Origin: Roseateles subflavus
Lineage (GTDB): Bacteria > Pseudomonadota > Gammaproteobacteria > Burkholderiales > Burkholderiaceae_C
Assembly: GCF_030285365.1 (NCBI RefSeq)
Contig: NZ_JASVDS010000004.1
Span: forward strand, 372,001-436,000
DNA length: 64,000 bases
Reading direction: 5' to 3'
The number at the start of each line of letters is the position of its first letter. Positions within the stretch are counted from its first letter, which is position 1. Below are positions 43,483 to 53,896 of the stretch, in pieces. A program made the translations under genes and the position numbers. The notes under the pieces were generated by a model. That model worked only from the letters and a program-made list of their open reading frames with translations, searched no databases and was not told where the DNA came from.

Positions 43483-45807
43483 ATGGTTGAAATCGAACTC
43501 GACGGCAAGAAGGTAGAGGTCCAGGAAGGCAGCATGGTCATGCATGCTGCTGAAAAGGCCGGCACCTACATCCCGCATTTCTGCTACCACAAGAAGCTCT
43601 CCATCGCGGCCAACTGCCGCATGTGCCTCGTGGACGTGGAAAAGGCCCCGAAGCCCATGCCCGCCTGCGCGACCCCGGTCACGCAGGGCATGATCGTGCG
43701 CACCAAGAGCGAGAAAGCCATCAAGGCCCAGCAGGGCGTGATGGAGTTCCTGCTGATCAACCACCCGCTGGATTGCCCCATCTGCGACCAGGGCGGTGAG
43801 TGCCAGCTGCAGGATCTGGCCGTCGGCTACGGTGGCAGCAAGAGCCGCTACACCGAAGAGAAGCGCGTGGTCTTCCACAAGAACGTGGGCCCGCTGGTCT
43901 CGATGGAAGAGATGAGCCGGTGCATCCATTGCACCCGCTGCGTGCGCTTCGGCCAGGAGATCGCCGGCAAGATGGAACTGGGCATGGCCCACCGCGGCGA
44001 GCACAGCGAGATCCAGACCTTTGTGGGTCGCACGGTCGACTCCGAGCTGTCGGGCAACATGATCGACATCTGCCCGGTCGGCGCGCTGACCAGCAAGCCC
44101 TTCCGCTACAGCGCCCGCACCTGGGAACTGTCGCGCCGCAAGAGCGTGTCGCCGCATGACTCCACGGGCGCCAACCTGATCGTCCAGGTCAAGAACCACC
44201 AGGTCATGCGCGTCGTGCCGCTGGAGAACGAGGACGTCAACGAGTGCTGGATCGCCGACCGCGACCGCTTCTCGTACGAGGCCCTGAACAGCGAGCAGCG
44301 CCTCACCCAGCCCATGATCAAGCAGGGCGGCCAGTGGAAGGCCGTCGACTGGACCGTGGCGCTCGAGTACGTCGCCAACGGCCTGAAGTCCATCAAGGAC
44401 CAGCACGGCGCCGGCAGCATCGCCGCCCTGGGTTCCGCCCACAGCACGGTGGAAGAGCTCTTCCTGCTGGGCCAGCTGGTCCGCGGCCTGGGCAGCCAGA
44501 GCATCGACCACCGCGTGCGCCATGCCGCCTTCGACAACACCGCCGCCGAGGGCCACGCCCGCTGGCTGGGCACGTCGATCGCGTCGCTGTCCACCCTGGA
44601 CCGCGCCTTCGTCGTCGGCTCCTTCCTGCGCAAGGACCACCCGCTGTTCGCGCAGCGCCTGCGCCAGGCCGCCCGTCACGGCGCCCAGGTGTCGGCCCTG
44701 CACGGCACGGCTGAAGACTGGCTGCTGCCGGTCGCGAACCGCATCACCGCCGCACCGTCGGCCTGGGTGCAGGAACTGGCGAACGTCGCCGCCGCCATCG
44801 CTGCCGCCAAGGGCGTGAGCGCCCCGGCCGCCGGCAGCGCCACCGCCGAGGCGCAAGCCATCGCCAGCAGCCTGCTGGGCGGCACGCGCAAGGCCGTGCT
44901 GCTGGGCAATGCCGCCGCCGAGCATCCGCAGGCCGCCAGCCTGCTGAGCCTCGCGAACTGGATCGCCACCGAGACCGGCGCCACCGTCGGCTACCTGAGC
45001 GCCGCCGCCAACACGGTGGGTGCCCAGCTGGCCCGCGCGCTGCCGGGGCAGGGCGGTGCCAACGCCGGCGAGCTGCTCTCCAGCAAGCCTGCCAAGGCCC
45101 TGCTGCTGCTGAACATCGACCCGGCCCTGGACAGCGCCAACCCCGCCGCCGCGGTGAAGGCCGTCAACGCCGCCGAGATGGTCGTGGTGATGAGCCCCTT
45201 CAAGTCCGGCATGGACTACGCCGACGTGCTGCTGCCGACGGCCCCGTTCACCGAGACCTCCGGCTCCTTCGTCAACGCGGAAGGCCGCCTGCAAAGCTTC
45301 GTGGGCGTCGCCAAGGCCCTGGGCGAGACCCGTCCGGGCTGGAAGATCCTGCGTGTGCTGGGCAGCCTGCTGGGCCTGTCGGGCTTCGGCCAGGACAGCT
45401 CCGAGCAGGTCCGCAACGAGGCGCTGGGCGTGGACGCCGACCTGTCGAGCCGCCTGAGCAACGCCTCGGGCACCGCCGTGCAGTTTGGCAGCGCTGCCGC
45501 CATCGAGCGTCTCGCCGATGTGCCGATCTACGCGACCGACGCGCTGGTCCGCCACGCGACCTCGCTGCAGCTGACGACCGACGCGAAGAACGCCGCCGTG
45601 GCCCATGTGAGCCAGGCCCTGTGGGCCCAGCTGGGTCTCGCCGACGGCGCGGACGTGCAGGTCAGCCAGGACGGCGCCGGCTCCGCGCGCCTGAAGGCGA
45701 AGCTCGACGCCACGCTGCCCGCCAACGTGGTGCGCGTGCCCGCCGGCCTGCCGGAAACCGCCGCCCTGGGTGCCGCATTCGGCAGCCTGACCCTTGCCAA
45801 GGTGTGA
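43483..45807 (+). CDS. nuoG: NADH-quinone oxidoreductase subunit G
   Basis: This 774-residue Fe-S subunit has an N-terminal 2Fe-2S domain ([18 protein letters not shown]), a His-ligated 4Fe-4S region ([19 protein letters not shown]), another site ([16 protein letters not shown]) and a molybdopterin-oxidoreductase-like body. The extra N7 cluster ligands of the E. coli type are not apparent. The ATG at 43483 gives the usual [13 protein letters not shown]. Confidence 0.96.
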   Translation: MVEIELDGKKVEVQEGSMVMHAAEKAGTYIPHFCYHKKLSIAANCRMCLVDVEKAPKPMPACATPVTQGMIVRTKSEKAIKAQQGVMEFLLINHPLDCPICDQGGECQLQDLAVGYGGSKSRYTEEKRVVFHKNVGPLVSMEEMSRCIHCTRCVRFGQEIAGKMELGMAHRGEHSEIQTFVGRTVDSELSGNMIDICPVGALTSKPFRYSARTWELSRRKSVSPHDSTGANLIVQVKNHQVMRVVPLENEDVNECWIADRDRFSYEALNSEQRLTQPMIKQGGQWKAVDWTVALEYVANGLKSIKDQHGAGSIAALGSAHSTVEELFLLGQLVRGLGSQSIDHRVRHAAFDNTAAEGHARWLGTSIASLSTLDRAFVVGSFLRKDHPLFAQRLRQAARHGAQVSALHGTAEDWLLPVANRITAAPSAWVQELANVAAAIAAAKGVSAPAAGSATAEAQAIASSLLGGTRKAVLLGNAAAEHPQAASLLSLANWIATETGATVGYLSAAANTVGAQLARALPGQGGANAGELLSSKPAKALLLLNIDPALDSANPAAAVKAVNAAEMVVVMSPFKSGMDYADVLLPTAPFTETSGSFVNAEGRLQSFVGVAKALGETRPGWKILRVLGSLLGLSGFGQDSSEQVRNEALGVDADLSSRLSNASGTAVQFGSAAAIERLADVPIYATDALVRHATSLQLTTDAKNAAVAHVSQALWAQLGLADGADVQVSQDGAGSARLKAKLDATLPANVVRVPAGLPETAALGAAFGSLTLAKV

Positions 45808-45811
45808 CGCG

Positions 45812-46909
45812 ATGATCGAAAGCCTCTACCAATCCGGCGCCTCCCTGCTGGGCGCACTCTGGCCCGTGGTCTGGAGCCTGCTCAAGATCATCGCGGTCGT
45901 GGCACCGCTGATGCTCTGCGTGGCCTACCTGACCCTGTGGGAACGCAAGGCCATCGGCTGGTCCCAGATCCGTCCGGGTCCGAACCGCGTCGGCCCCTAC
46001 GGCCTGCTGACCCCCATCGCCGATGCCGTGAAGCTGATCTTCAAGGAGATCATCCTCCCGAGCGCGGCCAACCGCGGGCTGTTCTTCCTCGGCCCGATCA
46101 TGACCATCATGCCGGCCCTGGCCGCGTGGGCCGTCGTACCCTTCGGCCCGGATGCCGCCGTCGCGAACGTCAACGCCGGCCTGCTGTTCCTGATGGCCAT
46201 CACCTCGCTCGAGGTGTACGGCGTGATCATCGCCGGCTGGGCCTCGAACTCGAAGTACGCCTTCCTGGGCGCGCTGCGCGCCTCGGCCCAGATGGTGTCC
46301 TACGAAATCGCCATGGGCTTCGCGCTCGTGGTGGTGCTGATGGTCACCGGCAGCATGAACATGACGGACATCGTCACCTCGCAGGAGAAGGGCACCTTCG
46401 CCTCGATGGGCGTGAACTTCCTGTCCTGGAACTGGCTGCCCCTGCTGCCCATCTTCGTCGTGTACTTCATCTCCGGCCTGGCCGAGACGAACCGCCACCC
46501 CTTCGACGTGGTCGAGGGCGAGTCGGAAATCGTGGCCGGTCACATGATCGAGTACTCCGGCATGTCCTTCGCCATGTTCTTCCTGGCCGAGTACGCCAAC
46601 ATGATCCTGGTGTCGGCCCTGGCCGTCGTCATGTTCCTGGGTGGCTGGAGCGCGCCGGTCTCCTTCAGCCTGTTCCACATGGACACGCCGCAGTTCTTCC
46701 AGAACACGATGGCCTTCTGGAACTGGTTCTGGCTGTTCGCCAAGACCTTCTTCGTCGTCACGATGTTCCTGTGGGTGCGCGCGACCTTCCCGCGCTTCCG
46801 CTATGACCAGATCATGCGTCTGGGCTGGAAGATCTTCATTCCCGTGACCTTGATCTGGCTGGTCGTCGTCGGCCTGTGGATCCAGTCGCCGCTGAACATC
46901 TGGAAGTAA
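45812..46909 (+). CDS. nuoH: NADH-quinone oxidoreductase subunit H
   Basis: This 365-residue membrane subunit with eight or more helices connects the quinone site to the proton pumps. It has [20 protein letters not shown], the [20 protein letters not shown] loop with acidic residues, and the C-terminal [15 protein letters not shown]. The ATG at 45812 is preferred to 45794, which lies inside nuoG. Confidence 0.97.
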   Translation: MIESLYQSGASLLGALWPVVWSLLKIIAVVAPLMLCVAYLTLWERKAIGWSQIRPGPNRVGPYGLLTPIADAVKLIFKEIILPSAANRGLFFLGPIMTIMPALAAWAVVPFGPDAAVANVNAGLLFLMAITSLEVYGVIIAGWASNSKYAFLGALRASAQMVSYEIAMGFALVVVLMVTGSMNMTDIVTSQEKGTFASMGVNFLSWNWLPLLPIFVVYFISGLAETNRHPFDVVEGESEIVAGHMIEYSGMSFAMFFLAEYANMILVSALAVVMFLGGWSAPVSFSLFHMDTPQFFQNTMAFWNWFWLFAKTFFVVTMFLWVRATFPRFRYDQIMRLGWKIFIPVTLIWLVVVGLWIQSPLNIWK

Positions 46910-46915
46910 GCCGCC

Positions 46916-47398
46916 ATGGTCAAACACTTCATCAAGAGCTTCATGCTCACCGAGCTGTTCAAGGGCATGGCCCTGACCGGCCGTCATTTCCTGTCGCGCA
47001 ACATCACCGTCCAGTTCCCGGAAGAGAAGACCCCGCTGTCGCCCCGCTTCCGTGGCCTGCACGCGCTGCGCCGCTACGAGAACGGCGAAGAGCGCTGCAT
47101 CGCCTGCAAGCTCTGCGAGGCCGTGTGCCCGGCGATGGCCATCACCATCGAGTCGGATGTGCGTGAGGACGGCAGCCGCCGCACCACGCGCTACGACATC
47201 GACCTGACCAAGTGCATCTTCTGCGGCTTCTGCGAGGAGAGCTGCCCGGTGGACTCGATCGTCGAGACCGACATCTTCGAATACCACGGCGAAAAGCGCG
47301 GCGACCTGTACTTCACGAAGGACATGCTGCTGGCCGTGGGTGACCGCTACGAGAAGCAGATCGCAGCCAGCAAGGAGGCCGACGCCAAGTTCCGTTGA
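46916..47398 (+). CDS. nuoI: NADH-quinone oxidoreductase subunit I
   Basis: This 160-residue ferredoxin-like subunit carries clusters N6a and N6b: [16 protein letters not shown] and [16 protein letters not shown]. It bridges NuoG and NuoB. Copy 2 of the structured repeat follows its stop. Confidence 0.97.
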   Translation: MVKHFIKSFMLTELFKGMALTGRHFLSRNITVQFPEEKTPLSPRFRGLHALRRYENGEERCIACKLCEAVCPAMAITIESDVREDGSRRTTRYDIDLTKCIFCGFCEESCPVDSIVETDIFEYHGEKRGDLYFTKDMLLAVGDRYEKQIAASKEADAKFR

Positions 47399-47515
47399 CC
47401 CCTCGATCAGGGCGAGTACGCCCTGATCGGTCCCCCGAGGGGACGCCGAAGGCCGACGGCCTTCAGCCATCGACCTCCGCCTCGCGGCCGTCCTTGGGGC
47501 GGCCCGGCGGGCGGC
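47399..47515 (+). repeat. Structured intergenic repeat, copy 2 (nuoI-nuoJ)
   Basis: This has the same architecture as 39136-39235. CCCCTCG is followed by CGATCAGGGCG (47404) pairing with CGCCCTGATCG, then GTCCCC with GGGGAC (47430-47444), then GAAGGCCG with CGGCCTTC (47448-47464), and further on CCTTGGGGCGGCCCGG. The first and third stems differ from copy 1 at both arms in a compensatory way. It ends about 40 bases before nuoJ. Confidence 0.75.
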
Positions 47516-47557
47516 CAAAAGGCGAATACCTCGGGTCAACGAATTTGTGGGAACACC

Positions 47558-48208
47558 ATGGACATCACCACCGCACTGTTCTACCTCTTCTCAGCCGTGC
47601 TGCTGGGTTCCGCGTTCCGTGTGATCACGGCCAAGAGCACCGTGCATTCGGCGCTCTTCCTGATCCTGGCCTTCTTCAACGCCTCCTGCATCTGGATGCT
47701 GCTCAAGGCCGAGTTCCTGGCGATCACGCTGGTGCTGGTCTACATCGGCGCCGTGATGGTGCTGTTCCTGTTCGTCGTGATGATGCTGGACATCAACTCC
47801 GACCAGGTTCGCCAGGGCTTCTGGAAGCACATGCCGCTGGCCCTGCTGGTGGGCGCGCTGATCGCCCTGGAAATGGCCGCCGTGCTGATGCCGGGCTTCA
47901 ACCTGACGGCCGCGCCTGAGCTGAGCGCCGAGGCGGCGAAGCTGGGCAACACCAAGATGCTGGGCATCCAGATCTACACGAACTACCTGTACCCGCTGCA
48001 GATCGCCGCCGTGCTGCTGCTGGTGGCCATCATCGCCGCCATCGCGCTGACGCTGCGCCGCCGCAAGGACAGCCGTTCGCAGGACCCGTCCGAGCAGGTC
48101 AAGGTCCAGAAGGCCGACCGTCTGCGCATCGTGAAGGTGCAGGCCACGGTCGAAGCCCCGTCCGCAGCAACGACCGCCGCCGCGGCCGACAACAAGGGAG
48201 CCGCATGA
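47558..48208 (+). CDS. nuoJ: NADH-quinone oxidoreductase subunit J
   Basis: This 216-residue membrane subunit has five helices and the conserved [20 protein letters not shown]. The C-terminal 45 residues are hydrophilic and variable. Its stop overlaps the nuoK start. Confidence 0.96.
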   Translation: MDITTALFYLFSAVLLGSAFRVITAKSTVHSALFLILAFFNASCIWMLLKAEFLAITLVLVYIGAVMVLFLFVVMMLDINSDQVRQGFWKHMPLALLVGALIALEMAAVLMPGFNLTAAPELSAEAAKLGNTKMLGIQIYTNYLYPLQIAAVLLLVAIIAAIALTLRRRKDSRSQDPSEQVKVQKADRLRIVKVQATVEAPSAATTAAAADNKGAA

Positions 48209-48519
48209 TGGCAGCGCTGACTCTGGGCCATTTCCTGACGCTTGGCGCGATCCTGTTCGCGCTGTCGGTGATCGGCATCTTCCTGAATCGCAAGAACCTG
48301 ATCGTGCTGCTGATGGCCATCGAGCTGATGCTGCTGGCGGTCAACCTGAACTTCGTGGCCTTCTCCCACTACCTGGGTGACATGGCCGGCCAGGTCTTCG
48401 TGTTCTTCATCCTGACCGTGGCGGCCGCCGAGTCCGCCATCGGCCTGGCCATCCTCGTCGTGCTGTTCCGCAATCGCGCCAGCATCAATGTGGAAGAACT
48501 CGACGCCCTGCAAGGCTGA
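48205..48519 (+). CDS. nuoK: NADH-quinone oxidoreductase subunit K
   Basis: This 104-residue antiporter-like subunit has three helices with buried Glu residues ([19 protein letters not shown] and [16 protein letters not shown]) used in proton pumping. Two adjacent ATGs (48205 and 48208) are both plausible. The first overlaps nuoJ by four bases. Confidence 0.96.
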   Translation: MMAALTLGHFLTLGAILFALSVIGIFLNRKNLIVLLMAIELMLLAVNLNFVAFSHYLGDMAGQVFVFFILTVAAAESAIGLAILVVLFRNRASINVEELDALQG

Positions 48520-48545
48520 TCGGACACAAGGCACGGGATAACAAG

Positions 48546-50588
48546 ATGTCTGCACAACTCTCTCAGAACATGCTGCTGGCGGTGCCCATGGCCCCCCTGG
48601 TCGGAGCCATCGTGGCCGGCCTGTTCGGCAAGCAAGTGGGCCGCAAGGGCGCGCACACCGTCACCATCCTCGGGGTGGCGATCGCCCTGGCGATCTCGGT
48701 GATGACGCTCTTCAGCGTGCTGGACGGCGCCCGCTTCAACCAGACCATCTACGAATGGATGGTGCTGGGCGGCCTCAAGATGGAAGTCGGCTTCCTGGTC
48801 GACGGCCTGACGGCCATGATGATGGTCGTGGTGACCTTCGTGTCGCTGATGGTGCACATCTACACCATCGGCTACATGGAGGAGGACCCCGGCTACCAGC
48901 GCTTCTTCTCCTACATCTCGCTGTTCACCTTCTCCATGCTGATGCTCGTCATGAGCAACAACATGCTGCAGCTGTTCTTCGGCTGGGAGGCGGTGGGCCT
49001 GGTGTCGTACCTGCTGATCGGCTTCTGGTACACCAAGCCGACGGCGATCTTCGCCAACATGAAGGCCTTCCTGGTGAACCGGGTCGGTGACTTCGGTTTC
49101 ATCCTGGGCATCGGCCTGCTGGTGGCCTATGGCGGCTCGCTGAACTACACCGAGACCTTCGCCAAGGCGGGCGAGCTCGCGCAGATCAAGTTCCCGACCC
49201 CGCTGTGGGGCAGTGACTGGATGATGCTGACCGTGGCCTGCATCTGCCTGTTCATCGGGGCGATGGGCAAGTCGGCGCAGTTCCCGCTGCACGTGTGGCT
49301 GCCGGACTCGATGGAAGGCCCGACCCCCATCTCCGCGCTGATCCACGCCGCCACCATGGTGACGGCCGGCATCTTCATGGTCTCGCGCATGAGCCCGCTG
49401 TTCGAGCTCTCCGACACCGCACTGAACTTCATCATGGTGATCGGTGCCATCACGGCGCTGTTCATGGGCTTCCTGGGCATCATCCAGAACGACATCAAGC
49501 GTGTCGTGGCCTACTCGACGCTGTCGCAGCTGGGCTACATGACGGTCGCCCTGGGCGCCTCCGCCTACTCGGTCGCCGTGTTCCACCTGATGACGCACGC
49601 CTTCTTCAAGGCCCTGCTGTTCCTCGGCGCCGGCTCCGTGATCATCGGCATGCACCATGACCAGGACATCCGCAACATGGGCGGCCTGCGCAAGTACATG
49701 CCCATCACGTGGATCACCTCGCTGCTGGGTTCGCTGGCGCTGATCGGCACGCCGTTCTTCTCGGGCTTCTACTCGAAGGACTCGATCATCGAGGCCGTGC
49801 ACGCCAGCCACCTGCCGGCCGCGCACTTCGCGTACGCCGCGGTGATCATCGGTGTCTTCGTGACGGCCTTCTACAGCTTCCGGATGTACTTCCTGGTCTT
49901 CCACGGCAAGGAGCACTTCCACCACAAGCCCTTCCCGGGTGAGCACGACCATCACGACGACCACGGCGCGCATCATGAGCCGCACGAGTCGCCCTGGGTG
50001 GTGACGGCACCGCTGGTGCTGCTGGCCATCCCCTCGGTGCTGATCGGCTTCTACACCATCGAGCCCATGCTCTTCGGCGACTTCTTCAAGGACGCCATCT
50101 TCATCAACCATGACGTGCACCACGCCATGGGCGAGCTGAAGGAAGAGTTCCACGGCGCCGTGGCCATGGCCACGCACGGCGTGAAGACGCTGCCGTTCTG
50201 GCTGGCGCTGGGCGGCGTGGTGACGGCCTATGTGTTCTACATGGTCGCTCCGCAGATCCCGGCCACCATCGCCCGCGTGCTGGCCCCGGTGATCAAGGTG
50301 CTCGAGAACAAGTACTACATGGACTGGATCAACGAGAACATCCTCGCTGCCGCAGCCCGCGCCATCGGCGTGGGCCTGTGGAAGGGCGGGGATGCCGGTC
50401 TGATCGACGGCGTGATCATCAATGGATCGGCCAAGACCGTGGGCGGCATTGCCGGCCTGGTCCGCCGCGTCCAGACGGGTCACCTGTACTGGTACGCCCT
50501 GGTGATGATCCTGGGTGTCATCGGCCTGATGACCTGGCAGCTGTGGCCGTTCATCGCGCCTCAGTTCAAGGCCCTGACCGGTCTCTGA
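48546..50588 (+). CDS. nuoL: NADH-quinone oxidoreductase subunit L
   Basis: This 680-residue proton-pumping subunit has the antiporter core (LFFGWEAVGLVSYLLIGFWY, PLHVWLPDSMEGPTPISALI, DIKRVVAYSTLSQLGYM) and a long C-terminal lateral helix region. A cytoplasmic or periplasmic loop near residues 455-482 is very rich in His (GEHDHHDDHGAHHEPHESP), with about a dozen His within 30 residues. Confidence 0.97.
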   Translation: MSAQLSQNMLLAVPMAPLVGAIVAGLFGKQVGRKGAHTVTILGVAIALAISVMTLFSVLDGARFNQTIYEWMVLGGLKMEVGFLVDGLTAMMMVVVTFVSLMVHIYTIGYMEEDPGYQRFFSYISLFTFSMLMLVMSNNMLQLFFGWEAVGLVSYLLIGFWYTKPTAIFANMKAFLVNRVGDFGFILGIGLLVAYGGSLNYTETFAKAGELAQIKFPTPLWGSDWMMLTVACICLFIGAMGKSAQFPLHVWLPDSMEGPTPISALIHAATMVTAGIFMVSRMSPLFELSDTALNFIMVIGAITALFMGFLGIIQNDIKRVVAYSTLSQLGYMTVALGASAYSVAVFHLMTHAFFKALLFLGAGSVIIGMHHDQDIRNMGGLRKYMPITWITSLLGSLALIGTPFFSGFYSKDSIIEAVHASHLPAAHFAYAAVIIGVFVTAFYSFRMYFLVFHGKEHFHHKPFPGEHDHHDDHGAHHEPHESPWVVTAPLVLLAIPSVLIGFYTIEPMLFGDFFKDAIFINHDVHHAMGELKEEFHGAVAMATHGVKTLPFWLALGGVVTAYVFYMVAPQIPATIARVLAPVIKVLENKYYMDWINENILAAAARAIGVGLWKGGDAGLIDGVIINGSAKTVGGIAGLVRRVQTGHLYWYALVMILGVIGLMTWQLWPFIAPQFKALTGL

Positions 50589-50609
50589 GCACGGAGACGG
50601 AGAAAAAGA

Positions 50610-52082
50610 ATGTTGCTGAGTCTTTCCATCTGGATGCCCATCGTCAGCGGACTGATCCTGCTGGCCCTGGGCCGCGACGACCAGGCCAAGACGGTGCGCT
50701 GGCTGGCCCTGGTCGCCGCCATCGCGAGCTTTGCCGTCACCCTCCCGCTCATCACCGGCTTCAAGGTCGACACGGCTGCCATGCAGTTCGTGGAGAACTT
50801 CTACTGGATCGAGCGTTTCAACATCCACTACCACCTCGGCGTGGATGGCATCTCCATGTGGTTCGTGCCGCTCACGGCCTTCATCACCATCATCGTGGTG
50901 CTGGCGGCCTGGGAGGTCATCGAGAACCGCGTCAACCAGTACATGGGCGCCTTCCTGGTGCTGTCCGGCCTGATGGTCGGCGTGTTCTCGGCGCTGGACG
51001 GGATGCTGTTCTACGTGTTCTTCGAGGCGACCCTGATCCCGATGTACATCATCATCGGCGTCTGGGGCGGCCCGCGCCGGGTCTATGCGGCCTTCAAGTT
51101 CTTCCTGTACACGCTGGCCGGCTCGCTGCTGATGCTGATCGCGCTGATCTACCTGTACCTGAAGAGCGGCGGCAGCTTCGACATCCAGACCTGGCACAAG
51201 CTGCCGCTGCCGATCGATGCGCAGACCCTGCTGTTCTTCGCCTTCTTCGCCGCCTTCTCGGTGAAGGTGCCGATGTGGCCGGTGCACACCTGGCTGCCGG
51301 ACGCCCACGTGGAAGCGCCGACCGGCGGTTCCGTGGTGCTGGCCGCCATCATGCTGAAGCTGGGGGCCTACGGCTTCCTGCGCTTCTCCATGCCCATCGC
51401 GCCGGACGCCGCGCGTGAGTACGCCTGGTTCATCATCGCGCTGTCGCTGATCGCCGTCGTGTACATCGGCCTCGTGGCCCTGGTCCAGAAGGACATGAAG
51501 AAGCTGGTGGCCTACTCGTCCATCGCGCACATGGGCTTCGTGACCCTGGGCTTCTTCATCTTCAACGAGCTGGGCGTCTCGGGCGCCCTCGTGCAGATGA
51601 TCTCGCACGGCTTCGTGTCGGGCGCCATGTTCCTGTCGATCGGCGTGCTGTACGACCGCGTGCATTCGCGTGAGATCTCGGCCTATGGCGGCGTGGTCAA
51701 CACCATGCCCAAGTTCGCGGCCTTCGCGCTGCTGTTCGCCATGGCCAACTGCGGCCTGCCGGCCACCGGCGGCTTCGTGGGCGAGTGGATGGTCATCCTC
51801 GGCACGGTGAAGTACAGCTTCTGGCTGGGCGCCATCGCCGCCACCGCCCTGGTGTTCGGTGCGGCCTACACCCTGTGGATGTACAAGCGCGTCTACTTCG
51901 GTGCCGTCACCAATGACAACGTCCGTGGCCTGACCGACATCAACGGCCGCGAGTTCCTGATGCTGGCGGTGCTGGCCGTGGCCGTGCTGTGGATGGGTGT
52001 CTATCCCAAGCCCTTCACCGATGTGATGCACGTCTCGGTCACCGAGCTGCTGAAGCACGTGGCCGTGTCCAAGCTGCAATAA
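50610..52082 (+). CDS. nuoM: NADH-quinone oxidoreductase subunit M
   Basis: This 490-residue proton-pumping antiporter-like subunit has FFEATLIPMYIIIGVWGG, VPMWPVHTWLPDAHVEAPTG and DMKKLVAYSSIAHMGFVTLG. The key Glu and Lys residues are present. It follows nuoL by 21 bases. Confidence 0.97.
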   Translation: MLLSLSIWMPIVSGLILLALGRDDQAKTVRWLALVAAIASFAVTLPLITGFKVDTAAMQFVENFYWIERFNIHYHLGVDGISMWFVPLTAFITIIVVLAAWEVIENRVNQYMGAFLVLSGLMVGVFSALDGMLFYVFFEATLIPMYIIIGVWGGPRRVYAAFKFFLYTLAGSLLMLIALIYLYLKSGGSFDIQTWHKLPLPIDAQTLLFFAFFAAFSVKVPMWPVHTWLPDAHVEAPTGGSVVLAAIMLKLGAYGFLRFSMPIAPDAAREYAWFIIALSLIAVVYIGLVALVQKDMKKLVAYSSIAHMGFVTLGFFIFNELGVSGALVQMISHGFVSGAMFLSIGVLYDRVHSREISAYGGVVNTMPKFAAFALLFAMANCGLPATGGFVGEWMVILGTVKYSFWLGAIAATALVFGAAYTLWMYKRVYFGAVTNDNVRGLTDINGREFLMLAVLAVAVLWMGVYPKPFTDVMHVSVTELLKHVAVSKLQ

Positions 52083-52097
52083 GAGGGCCGCTGAAAA

Positions 52098-53576
52098 ATG
52101 AACGACATGAACTGGAATGCGGTGACCCCGGAGATCCTGCTGCTGGGCCTGTCCTGCCTGGTGGCGCTCGTGGACCTCTTCGTCAAGGATGAGCGTCGCA
52201 CCCCGACCTACTGGCTGACGCAGGCCAGCCTGGCGCTGGTGTCCGTGCTGCACTTCAACGCCTTCTTCGGCGGCGCCGAGGTGTACGCCATGCAGGGCAT
52301 GGTGGTGGTCGATCCGATGAGCCACCTGCTGGCGGCCTTTGCCGGCGTGGCCACCATGATCACGCTGGTCTACGCGCGCCCCTATGCCGAGCCTCGCGAG
52401 ATGCTCAAGGGCGAGCTCTTCACGCTGAGCCTGCTGGCCTATCTGGGCGTGAGCATCATGGTCTCGGCCAACAACTTCCTGGTCATCTACCTCGGCCTGG
52501 AACTGATGAGCCTGTCGCTGTATGCGCTGGTGGCCCTGCGCCGTGACCACGCCATCTCGACCGAAGCCGCGATGAAGTACTTCGTCCTGGGCGCGCTGGC
52601 CAGCGGTTTCCTGCTGTACGGCATGTCCATGATGTACGGGGCCACCGGTTCGCTGCACATCCCGACGGTGTTCCAGGTGATCCATGCGGGCGCCCCGAAC
52701 CCCTCCGTGCTGGTCTTCGGCGTGGTGTTCATCGTCGCTGGCCTGGCCTTCAAGCTCGGCGCCGCGCCGTTCCACATGTGGGTGCCTGACGTCTACCAGG
52801 GCGCGCCCACGGCCGCGACGCTGCTGATCGGCGGCGCCCCCAAGCTGGCGGCCTTCGGCATCACCGTGCGCCTGCTGGTCGACGGCCTGCTGGACCGCGC
52901 CGTGGACTGGCAGCAGATGCTGCTGGTGCTGGCCGTGGTCTCGCTGGTGATCGGCAACCTCGCCGCCATCGCCCAGAGCAACCTCAAGCGCATGCTGGCC
53001 TACTCGACCATCGCGCAGATGGGCTTCATGCTGCTGGGCCTGGCCTCCGGCGTGGTCAACGGCAACACGCTGTCGGCGGCCAACGCCTACAGCTCGGCGC
53101 TGTTCTACGTGATCACCTATGTCCTGACCACGCTGGGCACCTTCGGCCTGATCATGCTGATGGCCCGCCAGGGTCACGAGGCCGAGCAGATTGCCGACTT
53201 CGCCGGCCTGGCCAAGCGCAGCCCCTGGTATGCGCTGGTGATGACGATCTTCATGTTCTCGCTCGCCGGCATCCCGCCGACCGCTGGCTTCTACGCCAAG
53301 CTGGCCGTGCTGCAGGCCATGGTCGCCACCAACGATCCGCTGTACATCAAGCTGGCCATCGGTGCCGTGCTGCTGTCGCTGATCGGTGCGTTCTACTACC
53401 TGCGCGTCATCAAGGTCATGTTCTTCGACGAGCCGTCCGAGCGCGGCGCCCTGAGCGCCCCGGCCGACGCCCGTCTGGTCATGTCCCTGAACGGCATCGC
53501 CGTGCTCCTGTTCGGTCTGATGCCGGACGGCCTGCTGACGATGTGCGTCCTCGCCGTGCGCACGCTGGCGAACTGA
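52098..53576 (+). CDS. nuoN: NADH-quinone oxidoreductase subunit N
   Basis: This 492-residue proton-pumping antiporter-like subunit has YLGLELMSLSLYALVAL, FKLGAAPFHMWVPDVYQGAP and NLKRMLAYSTIAQMGFMLLG. It is the last nuo gene. DUF2818 follows after 11 bases, so the operon probably continues. Confidence 0.97.
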   Translation: MNDMNWNAVTPEILLLGLSCLVALVDLFVKDERRTPTYWLTQASLALVSVLHFNAFFGGAEVYAMQGMVVVDPMSHLLAAFAGVATMITLVYARPYAEPREMLKGELFTLSLLAYLGVSIMVSANNFLVIYLGLELMSLSLYALVALRRDHAISTEAAMKYFVLGALASGFLLYGMSMMYGATGSLHIPTVFQVIHAGAPNPSVLVFGVVFIVAGLAFKLGAAPFHMWVPDVYQGAPTAATLLIGGAPKLAAFGITVRLLVDGLLDRAVDWQQMLLVLAVVSLVIGNLAAIAQSNLKRMLAYSTIAQMGFMLLGLASGVVNGNTLSAANAYSSALFYVITYVLTTLGTFGLIMLMARQGHEAEQIADFAGLAKRSPWYALVMTIFMFSLAGIPPTAGFYAKLAVLQAMVATNDPLYIKLAIGAVLLSLIGAFYYLRVIKVMFFDEPSERGALSAPADARLVMSLNGIAVLLFGLMPDGLLTMCVLAVRTLAN

Positions 53577-53587
53577 GCGCCTGATCG

Positions 53588-53896
53588 ATGAACCAGTCCG
53601 CGGCCACCTGGCTGGTGCTGCTGGTGGCCGTGCTGGCCGCCAACGCGCCGTTCCTGAGCCAGCGCATCCTGCTCGTCGGGCGGCGCGATGCCGGCAAGTC
53701 CGGCTGGTGGCGGCTTCTTGAGCTGCTGCTCGCCGCGCTGCTGACCCTGGCCGTGGGCTTCGCCCTCGAGGCCCGTGCCGGGCAGCGTCAGCCGCAGGGC
53801 TGGGAGTTCTACGCGGCGGCGGCCTGCCTCTTCCTGACCCTGGCCTTCCCAGGCTTCGTCTGGCGCTACCTCAAGCGTCACCGCGATGAAGCCTGA
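53588..53896 (+). CDS. DUF2818 family membrane protein
   Basis: This 102-residue protein has about three hydrophobic segments (SAATWLVLLVAVLAANAPFL, LELLLAALLTLAVGFALEA and FYAAAACLFLTLAFPGFVW). DUF2818 genes regularly follow nuoN in Burkholderiales, which suggests a role linked to complex I, but no function is established. It overlaps the Nudix gene by 11 bases. Confidence 0.88.
   Translation: MNQSAATWLVLLVAVLAANAPFLSQRILLVGRRDAGKSGWWRLLELLLAALLTLAVGFALEARAGQRQPQGWEFYAAAACLFLTLAFPGFVWRYLKRHRDEA

Noticed and set aside
48369-53177. A 1602-codon open frame on the minus strand across nuoL, nuoM and nuoN
   Set aside because: It lies opposite three conserved genes and its protein is a His/Asp/Gln/Arg-rich string with no domain. 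Such frames arise because GC-rich codon bias removes stop codons on the opposite strand.
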